Counted from the first letter of the stretch, positions 1 through 6,852 are shown. The stretch is 9,099 nucleotides of DNA from Lewinella sp039816955 (GCA_039816955.1 JBCBWU010000256.1:1-9099), one strand, 5' to 3'. The notes: generated by a model not told the origin, from the sequence alone. Translations and numbers: made by a program.

Positions 1-2
1 CC

Positions 3-782
3 GATGGCGACAAGGGTGATATCACCGTGTCTGGTGGCGGTACAAACTGGCAGATTGACGCTAACGCTGTAGGAAGTTCAGAGATTGCTACAAACGCAGT
101 TGGCGCTTCAGAAATATCTGCAGGTGCTGTAGGCTCCTCAGAGCTGCTAAATACTGCAGTAATTGCAGGCACCTACACGAATCCCACGCTTACCATTGAT
201 GGCGATGGCCGGGTAACTGATGCCAATAACGGCACCACTGGTGGCCCTGGAACAGGCATTGCTGGCAGGGTAGCTCAATGGGAAACCTCAACGACTTTAG
301 GAAGCTTCCCGCTGCAAGATGATGGCAGCACCACCAGTTTTACCCAAAGCACGCAGGTACAACTCCCCAAGGGTACCACCTTTACTCGATCTACGGCCAC
401 TGAAGGAGATGTCCGCTACAACACTACAACTGACCGCTACGAAGGATATCAAGACGGCAGCTGGCAAAACTTTGCAATGGGTGATGCAGGAGGTCTTGAC
501 GTGATTACTCGTAGCACCACAGGCTCTGTAAACATTAGCGGTAATACCTACTTAGAGGCTACTAATAGCTTCGTCATTACGATCACGCTCTCAGATAGTG
601 GGGTTAGCGATGGTACCATACTGTACGTGTTTTCCGCCACGAGTACTGAATATACATTGAGCTCCGGATCGCATGATTTCAAAACTCCAGGCGGCGGAAC
701 ATCTAGCACCTATTTCATGGACGGAGAAGGCATTACAGCCATTTTCCGCAATGGCTACTGGAATATCATTACAAGGTACTAA
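3..782 (+). CDS. Phage tail-fibre protein, C-terminal part (5' end outside window)
   Basis: The reading frame is open through the left edge, beginning in frame at position 3 with DGDKGDITVSGGGTNW. This collagen-like GDKGD stretch is typical of tail fibres, so the GTG at 27 is probably internal rather than the start. Three 10-residue repeats follow (57-146; DANAVGSSEI, ATNAVGASEI, SAGAVGSSEL), then a partial fourth, a pattern common in trimeric fibre shafts. At about 410-480, VRYNTTTDRYEGYQDGSWQN matches the NTTT-x-x-x-EGY-x-G-x-W motif often seen in Bacteroidota phage and cell-surface proteins. The last 90 or so residues are Ser/Thr/Gly-rich and look like a beta-structured tip ending in GYWNIITRY. 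It is followed after 8 bases by another fibre gene, so the two probably form one receptor-binding module. The fibre assignment is by recognition; the receptor is unknown. Confidence 0.8.
   Translation, partial: DGDKGDITVSGGGTNWQIDANAVGSSEIATNAVGASEISAGAVGSSELLNTAVIAGTYTNPTLTIDGDGRVTDANNGTTGGPGTGIAGRVAQWETSTTLGSFPLQDDGSTTSFTQSTQVQLPKGTTFTRSTATEGDVRYNTTTDRYEGYQDGSWQNFAMGDAGGLDVITRSTTGSVNISGNTYLEATNSFVITITLSDSGVSDGTILYVFSATSTEYTLSSGSHDFKTPGGGTSSTYFMDGEGITAIFRNGYWNIITRY
57..161 (+). repeat. Tandem 30-bp coding repeat (10-residue units)
   Basis: Units at 57-86, 87-116 and 117-146 encode DANAVGSSEI, ATNAVGASEI and SAGAVGSSEL; a partial unit (LNTAV) follows to 161. The units are conserved as protein (core NAVGSSEI) but have diverged at the DNA level, which points to selection on shaft structure rather than a recent duplication. 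Confidence 0.8.
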
Positions 783-790
783 AGCAAGAA

Positions 791-2638
791 ATGATGAAAC
801 GACTAATATTTCTTCTCCTATTTATACCATGTCTGGCCAGCGCACAAATCAGGCTTGATCAAACGCCTGAGCTAGACAGTCTTTTGGAATCTGACGCCTT
901 ATACACTGCTGAACGTGGCAGTGTAATGAAGATTACATTGGGCGTGCTGCGCACCTGGATAAACTCCGGAGGCGGTGCTATCAACGGCGGCGGTAATGGT
1001 GATGATCTTGGTGACCATACAGCAACTCAAAACATAGACCTGGGAGGCAACCGGTTGACAAATGTTGACAACGCTATTAGTGATGGAGATGCCCCAAACT
1101 TAGGACAGGTAGATAGCCTGATAGAAGCCAGCGCACCCATATTTTGGAATTATGCTGGGGTTGCCGCTGATACATCGACTATAAACAGAACTGGCGACGT
1201 AGCAATAGGAGGTGTTGTTAATAGTCTTAGTAAGGTGACTGTTAATGATCTTCCCAGAGGGCAATTAACGGGAAGCAGTACGGCAGAAAGTTTAGATGGT
1301 TACGGCGGAAGTAATGAAGGTAATCGCTATGGGTTTGCGATAGAAGAAGAAGAAACGACGATAACGTATCGAGTTAAAGCGGTCATCGATGATTTGGGTA
1401 GTAATACCTTTTTGTCTGTTTACGCTGAAATAGTCGGCTTTTCGTCTGTTTCACTTGAGGTTAACGGCGTCGAATATACAAGTAATGTTGTTGAAGATGG
1501 CGAAGGCGAATTAGAAGAAAATGTCGTCGTCGCTGTGGGGGATAGTGTTGTCTTTGTCCTTGGCCCTACACTTCCCGATGCTGACGAATGGTTCATCGAA
1601 GGCGCATTTGAATTCGGAGCAATTCCTTTAGAAAAGCCGGAAGCTATTAGAGCGTTTGGTTCTATCTCCGCGTTACAGCCTCCACGCGATGGTGTTTTGC
1701 CAAATGAATTATCCTATAACCTAGAGCGTGGTATACACTTACTTTCTAGTTATCAGTCCATAATCTATTCCGGAGCAAATCTAGGTTTTCCTATTGATTT
1801 AAATATAGTTCCTAAAAATTCATTGGCTTATGTTAGACAATCCCCGGATTGGCAGCAAATGAATGGTAGTATTTTCTTACCTACTAGTGGTGCTATAAAT
1901 TACAATAACGCTAGTATTTTTTCTAGCATTATACTTGGTGATTTTGAGGCTAATTTAGCTACTCCTGGGGCACAAGTTAGTAGAAGTATCTTAGTAGGTA
2001 GTGGTGACTTTCAAGCGGGATCGATTTTTAATTTACAGTTAGGGCAAAATCATACATTGGACGGTAGGAGTACCATTACAGTCGGCGATCGAAACGATGG
2101 TTATTGTTCTGAGTGCCTAATAGTAGGCCAACAAAATGAAGTCGGCAATTATGCTGGAAATAGAGAGTTGGAATATACGACCGTTTTAGGCCGACAAATG
2201 GTAGCTAGTGAAGGCGATGGCGGCTTGTATGTCGGATCGTGGAATGAAATTGAGCCGATTGATGGTATTCGAGACAATGACCCAATGTTGGTAGTAGGTA
2301 CGGGAAGCAGCTCAATAGGCCGTCGTAACATACTCACACTGCGATACGGAGGTAGCTTGGAATTGCCAACCTACAGCGACGGAATCCTGAATGCAGAAAG
2401 CGGAATTGTTGTTTCTCGGCAATGGCAGGGGGAAGCCTTCACCGCCAGTGCAAGTCAATCTACGCACACCGTTAGCGGGAATGAATTACCGGCAAATGAA
2501 TGGCGATTCACCATTGTTATAGATGGCCTAGAAAAGACCAATGGCGTCGACTATACCTATGTCGCCGGCACAGGGGTAATCACCTTTACACCAGCATTGG
2601 CTGGAGGTGAATTCGTCAAAGTGCGCTTTTTAAACTAA
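791..2638 (+). CDS. Large tail-fibre or adhesin-like protein with signal peptide and YadA-head-like repeats
   Basis: The 615-residue protein starts MMKRLIFLLLFIPCLASAQ, a Sec-type signal peptide with a likely cleavage at ASA|Q; the Pro before Cys14 argues against a lipoprotein. ATG 791 and ATG 794 are equally possible starts. Residues 81-113 (NIDLGGNRLTNVDNAISDGD, then APNLGQVDS) match the shaft motif of many phage fibres. Residues about 375-485 contain recurrent SIILGD, SILVGSGD, LQLGQNHTLDG, STITVGDRND, CLIVGQQNEV, TTVLGRQM and LYVGSWN units, like the beta-roll of YadA heads. MLVVGTGSSSIGRRNILTL (499-517) resembles the segment that often precedes fibre tips. Residues about 549-615 (TIVIDGLEKTNGVDYTY, then a GEFVKVRF end) match a common phage-fibre C-terminal beta domain. 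No S74 chaperone is visible. The middle of the gene is clearly more AT-rich than its ends. Role: adhesion or receptor binding, inferred. Confidence 0.75.
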   Translation: MMKRLIFLLLFIPCLASAQIRLDQTPELDSLLESDALYTAERGSVMKITLGVLRTWINSGGGAINGGGNGDDLGDHTATQNIDLGGNRLTNVDNAISDGDAPNLGQVDSLIEASAPIFWNYAGVAADTSTINRTGDVAIGGVVNSLSKVTVNDLPRGQLTGSSTAESLDGYGGSNEGNRYGFAIEEEETTITYRVKAVIDDLGSNTFLSVYAEIVGFSSVSLEVNGVEYTSNVVEDGEGELEENVVVAVGDSVVFVLGPTLPDADEWFIEGAFEFGAIPLEKPEAIRAFGSISALQPPRDGVLPNELSYNLERGIHLLSSYQSIIYSGANLGFPIDLNIVPKNSLAYVRQSPDWQQMNGSIFLPTSGAINYNNASIFSSIILGDFEANLATPGAQVSRSILVGSGDFQAGSIFNLQLGQNHTLDGRSTITVGDRNDGYCSECLIVGQQNEVGNYAGNRELEYTTVLGRQMVASEGDGGLYVGSWNEIEPIDGIRDNDPMLVVGTGSSSIGRRNILTLRYGGSLELPTYSDGILNAESGIVVSRQWQGEAFTASASQSTHTVSGNELPANEWRFTIVIDGLEKTNGVDYTYVAGTGVITFTPALAGGEFVKVRFLN

Positions 2639-2644
2639 AGAGTC

Positions 2645-3196
2645 ATGAAGCGCTATTCCATAAAAGCCGGGCAACGCAACTTCCGACCTGCAGAGAGCTG
2701 GTGGCCAGTATTCAACCCCAAGGGTTTCGAGATCGAATTCGAGATTGAGCCCGGAGGCTGGGCAAGCCTTGAAGAATGGGGCAACGATAGAGACTGGGAC
2801 GACAAAATGAAGGTGCGGGGGCTTACTGCGTACTTTGGCCCGAATAACTCCCGGTCTGCCATGATCGCTTTTTCTTACGGCACAGCGCCGGAAACATGGG
2901 AAATAAGTGGATATACCAATTACCCAGGCAGTGACATTCAGCGTGACGGTGAATCGCTAATAATTCGCTCTGGAACACGCTGTAAAGCCAAGGCTGAATT
3001 CCACCGTAATAAAGTCCTCTACTTGATCGAGTATGAAGGAAAAAGGGTGGAAGTAGAGCACCGATTCGTGCGAAAGCTCCGCGTAGCTCGTCAAGTTGGC
3101 ACTTATCCAGGTGGCACCAACAATGCCCCTGGACCACACGGAGGGCGTGCATTCAAAGATATGAGCATGCTAATCGACTTTAAGGTCATTAAATAA
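2645..3196 (+). CDS. Hypothetical protein, probable beta-sandwich fold
   Basis: A 183-residue protein starting 6 bases after the preceding fibre gene, so probably co-translated with it. There is no signal peptide or membrane segment. It is rich in aromatic residues and alternating beta-strand patterns (FEIEFEIEPG near residue 28; GLTAYFGPNNSRSAMIAFSYG near 59-79; VLYLIEYEGKRVEVEH near 124-139) and ends with YPGGTNNAPGPHGG followed by an MSMLIDFKV strand. This layout, with a Gly-Gly-Asn-x-Ala-Pro loop before the last strand, recalls a group of secreted Bacteroidota beta-sandwich proteins of similar length. That resemblance is from memory and unverified. Its place among fibre and beta-helix genes suggests a virion appendage or a carbohydrate-binding accessory, but no catalytic motif was recognised. 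Confidence 0.7.
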   Translation: MKRYSIKAGQRNFRPAESWWPVFNPKGFEIEFEIEPGGWASLEEWGNDRDWDDKMKVRGLTAYFGPNNSRSAMIAFSYGTAPETWEISGYTNYPGSDIQRDGESLIIRSGTRCKAKAEFHRNKVLYLIEYEGKRVEVEHRFVRKLRVARQVGTYPGGTNNAPGPHGGRAFKDMSMLIDFKVIK

Positions 3197-3220
3197 TCAT
3201 TCTAAAACTTGCAATTAACC

Positions 3221-3673
3221 ATGCAACTCAAAAAATCAATTCCTTTTATTCTGGCTGGGATCGTATTCGGTTTAGCTGGAACGCTGCTTTTTCAAAAGTG
3301 GCAAGAACCGTCTGATCCTATTCAGCAATTCGCTGACCTTTCACCGGATCAGTTTTACTGTGTTTACTCATTTGATGCTTTCGAGATTCTTCAGAAAGAA
3401 GACCTGGTAAGCGCTGAGGACCAGGTGAAGATTGCCAATTTTCCAGCCAAGACCGTGGAGCTACGAGATACGCTCAGCCGCGTCTCCTACCATACCATCC
3501 CCAAGCGTCAGACGATAAAATGGACTGGAAAAATTAAGCCTACACTAGAGCAAATTCAGGCTTTCTATCAACCGTATGTGCCAGATGCAAAACTCTACTC
3601 AATAGAAGACCTGACCCGCGACAAATGCTTCGGCAAGCTCCCTGATCCTGACGATGAGGTAGACCCCAATTAA
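3221..3673 (+). CDS. Single-span membrane-anchored hypothetical protein
   Basis: ATG 3221 is preferred over the TTG at 3209 because it directly gives the classical N-terminus MQLKKSIPFILAGIVFGLAG; the product is then 150 residues. Residues about 6-25 form one hydrophobic span after a basic start, so the remaining 125 residues probably face the periplasm. That part has two Cys (in QFYCVYS and DKCFGKL) that could pair, and an acidic tail (DPDDEVDPN). A single N-terminal span with a periplasmic domain is compatible with an inner-membrane spanin or an exclusion protein. However, no coiled coil typical of spanins is evident and no partner lipoprotein is encoded nearby. Function unknown; the position between structural and envelope-acting genes is the only contextual hint. 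Confidence 0.65.
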   Translation: MQLKKSIPFILAGIVFGLAGTLLFQKWQEPSDPIQQFADLSPDQFYCVYSFDAFEILQKEDLVSAEDQVKIANFPAKTVELRDTLSRVSYHTIPKRQTIKWTGKIKPTLEQIQAFYQPYVPDAKLYSIEDLTRDKCFGKLPDPDDEVDPN

Positions 3674-3716
3674 CCATTACACCACTTAGTAACAGGCTAA
3701 GCAAAAATGAGGAAGG

Positions 3717-4436
3717 ATGAAGAATGAGGTAGATTTGAATTTGCTAAAGCCAGGCAACCTGGACTTATCCGATTATGGAACCCACGTACACTTCAAGGGC
3801 AGATACGAGGGTGATCGGATCGTCATCGATTCTAAAAGTGCCAGCGGCAAAACTTTAGTTTTTAAAGATGCTACAATCATCAGCACAAGGACAGCTCCAG
3901 ACAAGGACGCTATCGCCTTTAGGGGTGAGCTAAAGAACTGTAAGATTCACGCCGAAAATGGTCGCTTGATCTATGGTGGACTAACCTTCTGGAACCGCCT
4001 CGAGAACGTAACTATAAGCGGTCTCCAAATCTTCTATCCCAACGCCGGAATAAAAGCCTCTCAGGACTTCCCTAACGCCAATGTTACCATTGAACACTGC
4101 GTCATTGTAGGTGCTCAGCGAGAGGGTATTTATTTCGGTCCTCATCAACTACAGAAAGTCAAAAGCAACAATGTAAATATCCGTAACAACTGGATAGTTG
4201 CTCCGGGCTGGGATGGCATCCAGGGAAATGCACTCAATCTGCGCATACATGACAATTTGATCGAGTACGCTGCCATGCTGCAGGAACCCAATCAAGATTA
4301 CCCTATTACTGTGCAAGCTGGCTCAGATGCTTATGTCTGGAATAATCAAATTATAACTCAAGAAGAAGAATTTCCAAAGGGAGTCCAGGGACTGGATTGC
4401 CGCATTTTTGATCATCCACCAAAAAACAACAACTAA
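3717..4436 (+). CDS. Right-handed parallel beta-helix protein (pectate-lyase-like fold)
   Basis: A 239-residue protein without signal peptide. Short rungs recur: NVTISGLQIFYPNAGIKAS (97-115), NVTIEHCVIVGAQREGIYFG (122-141), NVNIRNNWIVAPGWDGIQG (152-170), NLRIHDNLIEY (174-184) and AYVWNNQIIT (205-214). The alternation of x-V-x-I-x-x-N/C-x-I with GI turns is the hallmark of right-handed beta-helices, as in polysaccharide lyases and phage tailspikes. The in-frame codon at 3708-3710 is a stop, so ATG 3717 is the first possible start; a purine-rich AGGAAGG lies immediately before it. Known relatives of this fold bind or cleave polysaccharides, but no catalytic constellation can be assigned here. 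It is small for a tailspike, so it may be an accessory domain or a tip. It is followed after 2 bases by the protease gene, which suggests coupled translation. Confidence 0.75.
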   Translation: MKNEVDLNLLKPGNLDLSDYGTHVHFKGRYEGDRIVIDSKSASGKTLVFKDATIISTRTAPDKDAIAFRGELKNCKIHAENGRLIYGGLTFWNRLENVTISGLQIFYPNAGIKASQDFPNANVTIEHCVIVGAQREGIYFGPHQLQKVKSNNVNIRNNWIVAPGWDGIQGNALNLRIHDNLIEYAAMLQEPNQDYPITVQAGSDAYVWNNQIITQEEEFPKGVQGLDCRIFDHPPKNNN

Positions 4437-4438
4437 AG

Positions 4439-5977
4439 ATGAAGCACAAAATTCTATTAATGCTGCTATTAATCGGCAGCGTTCTACTTGGACAAGTTCC
4501 AACCATTGAAGACTTACCAAGACCGATCCTTAAGGAATGGAAAAAGGATGTTCGTGAAACCAGGCAAAATGCCCGAAAAGCAGACCGCCAAGGTTACGAT
4601 ATCAAGCCTGATCCAATAGAAACCCCCATTGAGATTCCGGCGGAGTATAACGACGATCCAACTGTTCAAGAAATTATCTCTTGGCAGACGGAAATGCAAA
4701 GGCTACAAGCCCTTGAGAATCGTATTGTTAATGAGTGTAATTTCCCGATCCACTTCAAAACCTCCGATTCAGGGGCCGATCAAGATCATAGAGACTTACA
4801 GGCAGGCTTCGTCGAGGAATTTGATTGGACAGGTGAGGGAAATAATCCAGGCACTCATGGAACTCATGTGCAGGGCATTATTCACTCATATTTCTATCCA
4901 CTTTTTGAGAACGGTGTAGCCACCTGGGAAGATCATAAAAGCTTACGGGCCTCTGGCTCTGGTAGCTTCGCTTGGGCTGCGAATATGTTCTTCAACAACA
5001 TTGAGGACGTAAGAGAACGCACCGCTAACGGTCAAACCGTGATTTGGAACTGTAGCTGGGGAGGCGGAACGAACATAATTGAGAGCGTAGAAACTCAAAT
5101 GCGGAAAAACGTCGAAGCCGGTGCGATAATCGTTGCTGCCTTTGGCAACAGTGGAAGCCAAGGAGGTTTCCCCGGAATTTCTCCACAAGTTTTCGGAATC
5201 ACCTCTCTTGACGAATCACTTACAATTAGTTCGTTCAGCTCACGTGGCCCAGAAGTTGACGGGACTGCAGGTGGTCGGAATATTTATTCGACCCTTCCAG
5301 GAAACCGCTACGGACTTGCATCAGGAACCTCGATGGCTTCCCCCGCATTTGCTGCTATTTTCGTAGGATATGCACGCGCCAAATGGGGACCAGAACTACT
5401 CCCCGACTATGATGCTCTAACTCAGTATTACAAGCAGATTGCGGTACAAGTAGGAAACGGAGACCCCGAGCTTTATAGCTTCGGATACCCCTACATCGAG
5501 GCCATTCTAAATACCCGTCCGGGAGGTACCCTTCCCCCACCAGATGATCCGGAAGAGCCAGAAGAACCAGCGCCAGGCAATTACTACGTCAGTGGAGTAT
5601 CTGACGCCGGTTACATTATGCGCTACCGAACGGAAACCGAAAACGCCTGGAGTATTCTGACAGTGCCGTATTTCGAGTGGGAAACCACAGGAACAGGCGA
5701 GAGCGAGGCTTATGATATGGCCGACCAAATCATTGAAGGATACTTCCAAAATCGAGGCATTGTGCTCACTGAGGAAATGGATGGCTATTCAGCTACCTGG
5801 TGGTGCGGCCAGTTCTTGGAATACATTGCTCGAAACGATCACGGAGCAGATCTGGACATCATTGTCATGATTGGACAAGATGAGAAAGGCAGAAAATTCA
5901 CCGCTGAGGGTTTTGACCGTGCTGCAGCAGGCCTGAGAAGCCTTTTGCAAGGCGTCCAATTGGTGAATATAGAGTAG
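4439..5977 (+). CDS. Secreted subtilisin-like serine protease (peptidase family S8) with C-terminal domain
   Basis: The 512-residue protein begins with a signal peptide (MKHKILLMLLLIGSVLLGQ). All family S8 active-site elements are present: Asp110 in SDSGADQDHRDL, His140 in GTHGTHVQG, oxyanion Asn237 in AAFGNSG, and Ser298 in SGTSMASP, with order and spacing close to subtilisin. The strand IWNCSWGG (202-209) also fits the substrate-binding region. Between the signal peptide and the catalytic core is a charged, Pro-rich stretch of about 80 residues (20-100) that does not look like a standard I9 propeptide. A Pro/Glu/Asp linker (about 364-380) leads to an unassigned domain of about 130 residues (381-512) with WSILTVPYFEWETTG and WWCGQFLEYIARND. 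The enzyme should cleave peptide bonds outside the cytoplasm. In a phage tail module it could process fibres, digest surface proteins, or be secreted by the infected cell. The catalytic assignment is secure; the role is inferred. Confidence 0.93.
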   Translation: MKHKILLMLLLIGSVLLGQVPTIEDLPRPILKEWKKDVRETRQNARKADRQGYDIKPDPIETPIEIPAEYNDDPTVQEIISWQTEMQRLQALENRIVNECNFPIHFKTSDSGADQDHRDLQAGFVEEFDWTGEGNNPGTHGTHVQGIIHSYFYPLFENGVATWEDHKSLRASGSGSFAWAANMFFNNIEDVRERTANGQTVIWNCSWGGGTNIIESVETQMRKNVEAGAIIVAAFGNSGSQGGFPGISPQVFGITSLDESLTISSFSSRGPEVDGTAGGRNIYSTLPGNRYGLASGTSMASPAFAAIFVGYARAKWGPELLPDYDALTQYYKQIAVQVGNGDPELYSFGYPYIEAILNTRPGGTLPPPDDPEEPEEPAPGNYYVSGVSDAGYIMRYRTETENAWSILTVPYFEWETTGTGESEAYDMADQIIEGYFQNRGIVLTEEMDGYSATWWCGQFLEYIARNDHGADLDIIVMIGQDEKGRKFTAEGFDRAAAGLRSLLQGVQLVNIE

Positions 5978-6004
5978 CCTTGCGCTACCCTCAAAAAACC
6001 GATT

Positions 6005-6049
6005 TAGGTCGCATTGTCCCATTCAAACACAAAAACAGTTAGCGACCTA
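6005..6049 (+). promoter_or_regulatory. Inverted repeat spanning the 5' leader and start of the holin-like gene
   Basis: TAGGTCGC at 6005-6012 is perfectly complementary to GCGACCTA at 6042-6049, separated by 29 bases. The second arm ends on the A of the ATG at 6049. In mRNA the pairing would bury the translation start, a layout that could delay synthesis of a lysis protein. An 8-bp arm can arise by chance in 70 bases, so function is uncertain. Confidence 0.35.
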
Positions 6050-6354
6050 TGACTATAAATTTATTAATGATGGAGCTTGGAAGTCCTCTTGCGTATTTCT
6101 TCACAGCACTCGCAGCTTTTGCCAGTGCAATTGGTTTGCAAAAGTGGTTTCCAGACCTCATGAAATCTCTATTGAATAAAAAGAGCCACAATGAGTCGGA
6201 GTGCGAGAAACACATTGCAGAATTGACGTCTGCAGTCACCGTCATCTTGAAAGTGGTCAAACATCAAATAGAGGAACCAGGGCTGCTCAATGCGATTGAT
6301 GAGGTAGAAGACCGCATCAAAGCCATGTCAGTCCGATACAAGATCAACAGCTGA
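6049..6354 (+). CDS. Holin-like small membrane protein
   Basis: The product is 101 residues. ATG 6049 is used here; ATG 6067 and ATG 6070 are also possible and would remove MTINLL or MTINLLM. Residues about 12-34 (SPLAYFFTALAAFASAIGLQ) form one transmembrane segment. A basic stop-transfer patch follows (LLNKKSHNES), then a soluble helical tail of about 55 residues with heptad-like EDRIKAM and IAELTSAVTVILKVVKH stretches. Small proteins with one N-terminal span, a short linker and a charged helical C-terminus are common at the end of Bacteroidota phage late modules and are often annotated as putative holins. Position after the tail genes and before convergent transcription fits a lysis role. 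No endolysin is seen next to it, so the holin call stays tentative. Confidence 0.55.
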   Translation: MTINLLMMELGSPLAYFFTALAAFASAIGLQKWFPDLMKSLLNKKSHNESECEKHIAELTSAVTVILKVVKHQIEEPGLLNAIDEVEDRIKAMSVRYKINS

Positions 6355-6368
6355 TACGATGATCGTAT
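6354..6368. promoter_or_regulatory. Near-perfect palindrome downstream of the holin-like gene
   Basis: ATACGAT and ATCGTAT flank a single central G, starting on the last base of the TGA stop at 6352-6354. A one-base loop cannot fold tightly and no T-run follows, so an operator-type protein-binding palindrome is more plausible than a terminator. It lies 31 bases before the next start. Confidence 0.4.
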
Positions 6369-6385
6369 AGCTACATTCAATAATC

Positions 6386-6399
6386 TTTAAACCAGAATT
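6386..6399 (+). promoter_or_regulatory. TTTAAACCAG translation leader
   Basis: TTTAAACCAG at 6386-6395 precedes ATG 6400 by four bases. The identical decamer stands before two minus-strand starts (7657 and 8761), where the distance is seven bases. There is no SD complementarity. Confidence 0.4.
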
Positions 6400-6798
6400 A
6401 TGTCTAAGCAAACAGATGAATTGTTGGCGTTTCTAGGAGAGGGGGTCAATGCTGGACACAAAGACGCCGCTGACGGCGAATTAAATCCGATTAGTGACTT
6501 TGCCGACTACATTCCATTTCTACTTGCCGGTCAGCCAGGCCTGACAGGCTTGAATGAAATTGGTCCTGAGCAAACGGCTGCCCAGATTTCCGATCAAGAA
6601 GCCACTAAGCAGGTATTATTTGACAAACTGAACGCACTTGATCCGTTGGACCGTTACAACATCACGAATGGTACAATGGGGTTTGTTAATTGGTTCAGCT
6701 ACATCAAGCGCAAGGCTTATGAGAAAGGCTTAGAAGCTGGACGTCAGCAAATGGCCTCAGAGATCAAATCCGGCGCACGCTCTATTGAAGAGCTGTAA
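6400..6798 (+). CDS. Small acidic phage protein of unknown function
   Basis: A 132-residue, mostly helical soluble protein without signal peptide or membrane span. The N-terminal half has DELLAFLGEGVNAGHKDAADG followed by NPISDFADYIPFLLAGQPGL. This layout resembles small helical proteins found beside holins in other Bacteroidota phages (LGE-x-DGK, then a proline-containing hydrophobic segment and a PxE element). The resemblance is recalled, not checked. The C-terminus (YIKRKAYEKGLEAGRQQMASEI) is a charged helix. It is the last gene of the rightward block, 45 bases after the holin-like gene. Function unknown. Confidence 0.7.
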   Translation: MSKQTDELLAFLGEGVNAGHKDAADGELNPISDFADYIPFLLAGQPGLTGLNEIGPEQTAAQISDQEATKQVLFDKLNALDPLDRYNITNGTMGFVNWFSYIKRKAYEKGLEAGRQQMASEIKSGARSIEEL

Positions 6799-6826
6799 AC
6801 TACGCTAGACAGGCAATGAACGAATA

Positions 6827-6852
6827 CTAAAGACTTTTTGCCTAGTCTTTAG
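6827..6852. terminator. Hairpin between convergent gene blocks
   Basis: CTAAAGACT (6827-6835) pairs perfectly with AGTCTTTAG (6844-6852) around an 8-base loop containing four T. It lies 28 bases after the last rightward stop, and its right arm overlaps the TAG stop (6842-6844) of the last leftward gene. This placement fits a shared bidirectional terminator. No strong T-run follows on either strand, so termination strength is uncertain. Confidence 0.5.

Noticed and set aside
791..850. Lipoprotein signal at Cys14 of the large fibre
   Set aside because: The residue before Cys is Pro, which does not fit a lipobox; the ASA|Q site further on fits a standard signal peptidase.
2823..3152. Minus-strand 109-residue frame opposite the beta-sandwich gene
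   Set aside because: It is antisense to a well-packed plus-strand gene, with an odd His/Cys/Arg-rich composition and no leader; a shadow.
3209..3220. TTG start giving four extra residues for the membrane protein
   Set aside because: ATG 3221 gives a normal basic N-terminus before the hydrophobic span, so the TTG adds nothing.
3837..3866. SGKT in the beta-helix protein as a P-loop
   Set aside because: The sequence is SASGKTL, lacks the GxxxxGK pattern and a Walker B motif, and lies within a beta-helix.
5978..6048. Rho-independent terminator after the protease gene
   Set aside because: The only inverted repeat has a 29-base loop and reaches the next start codon, and no T-run follows a stem.
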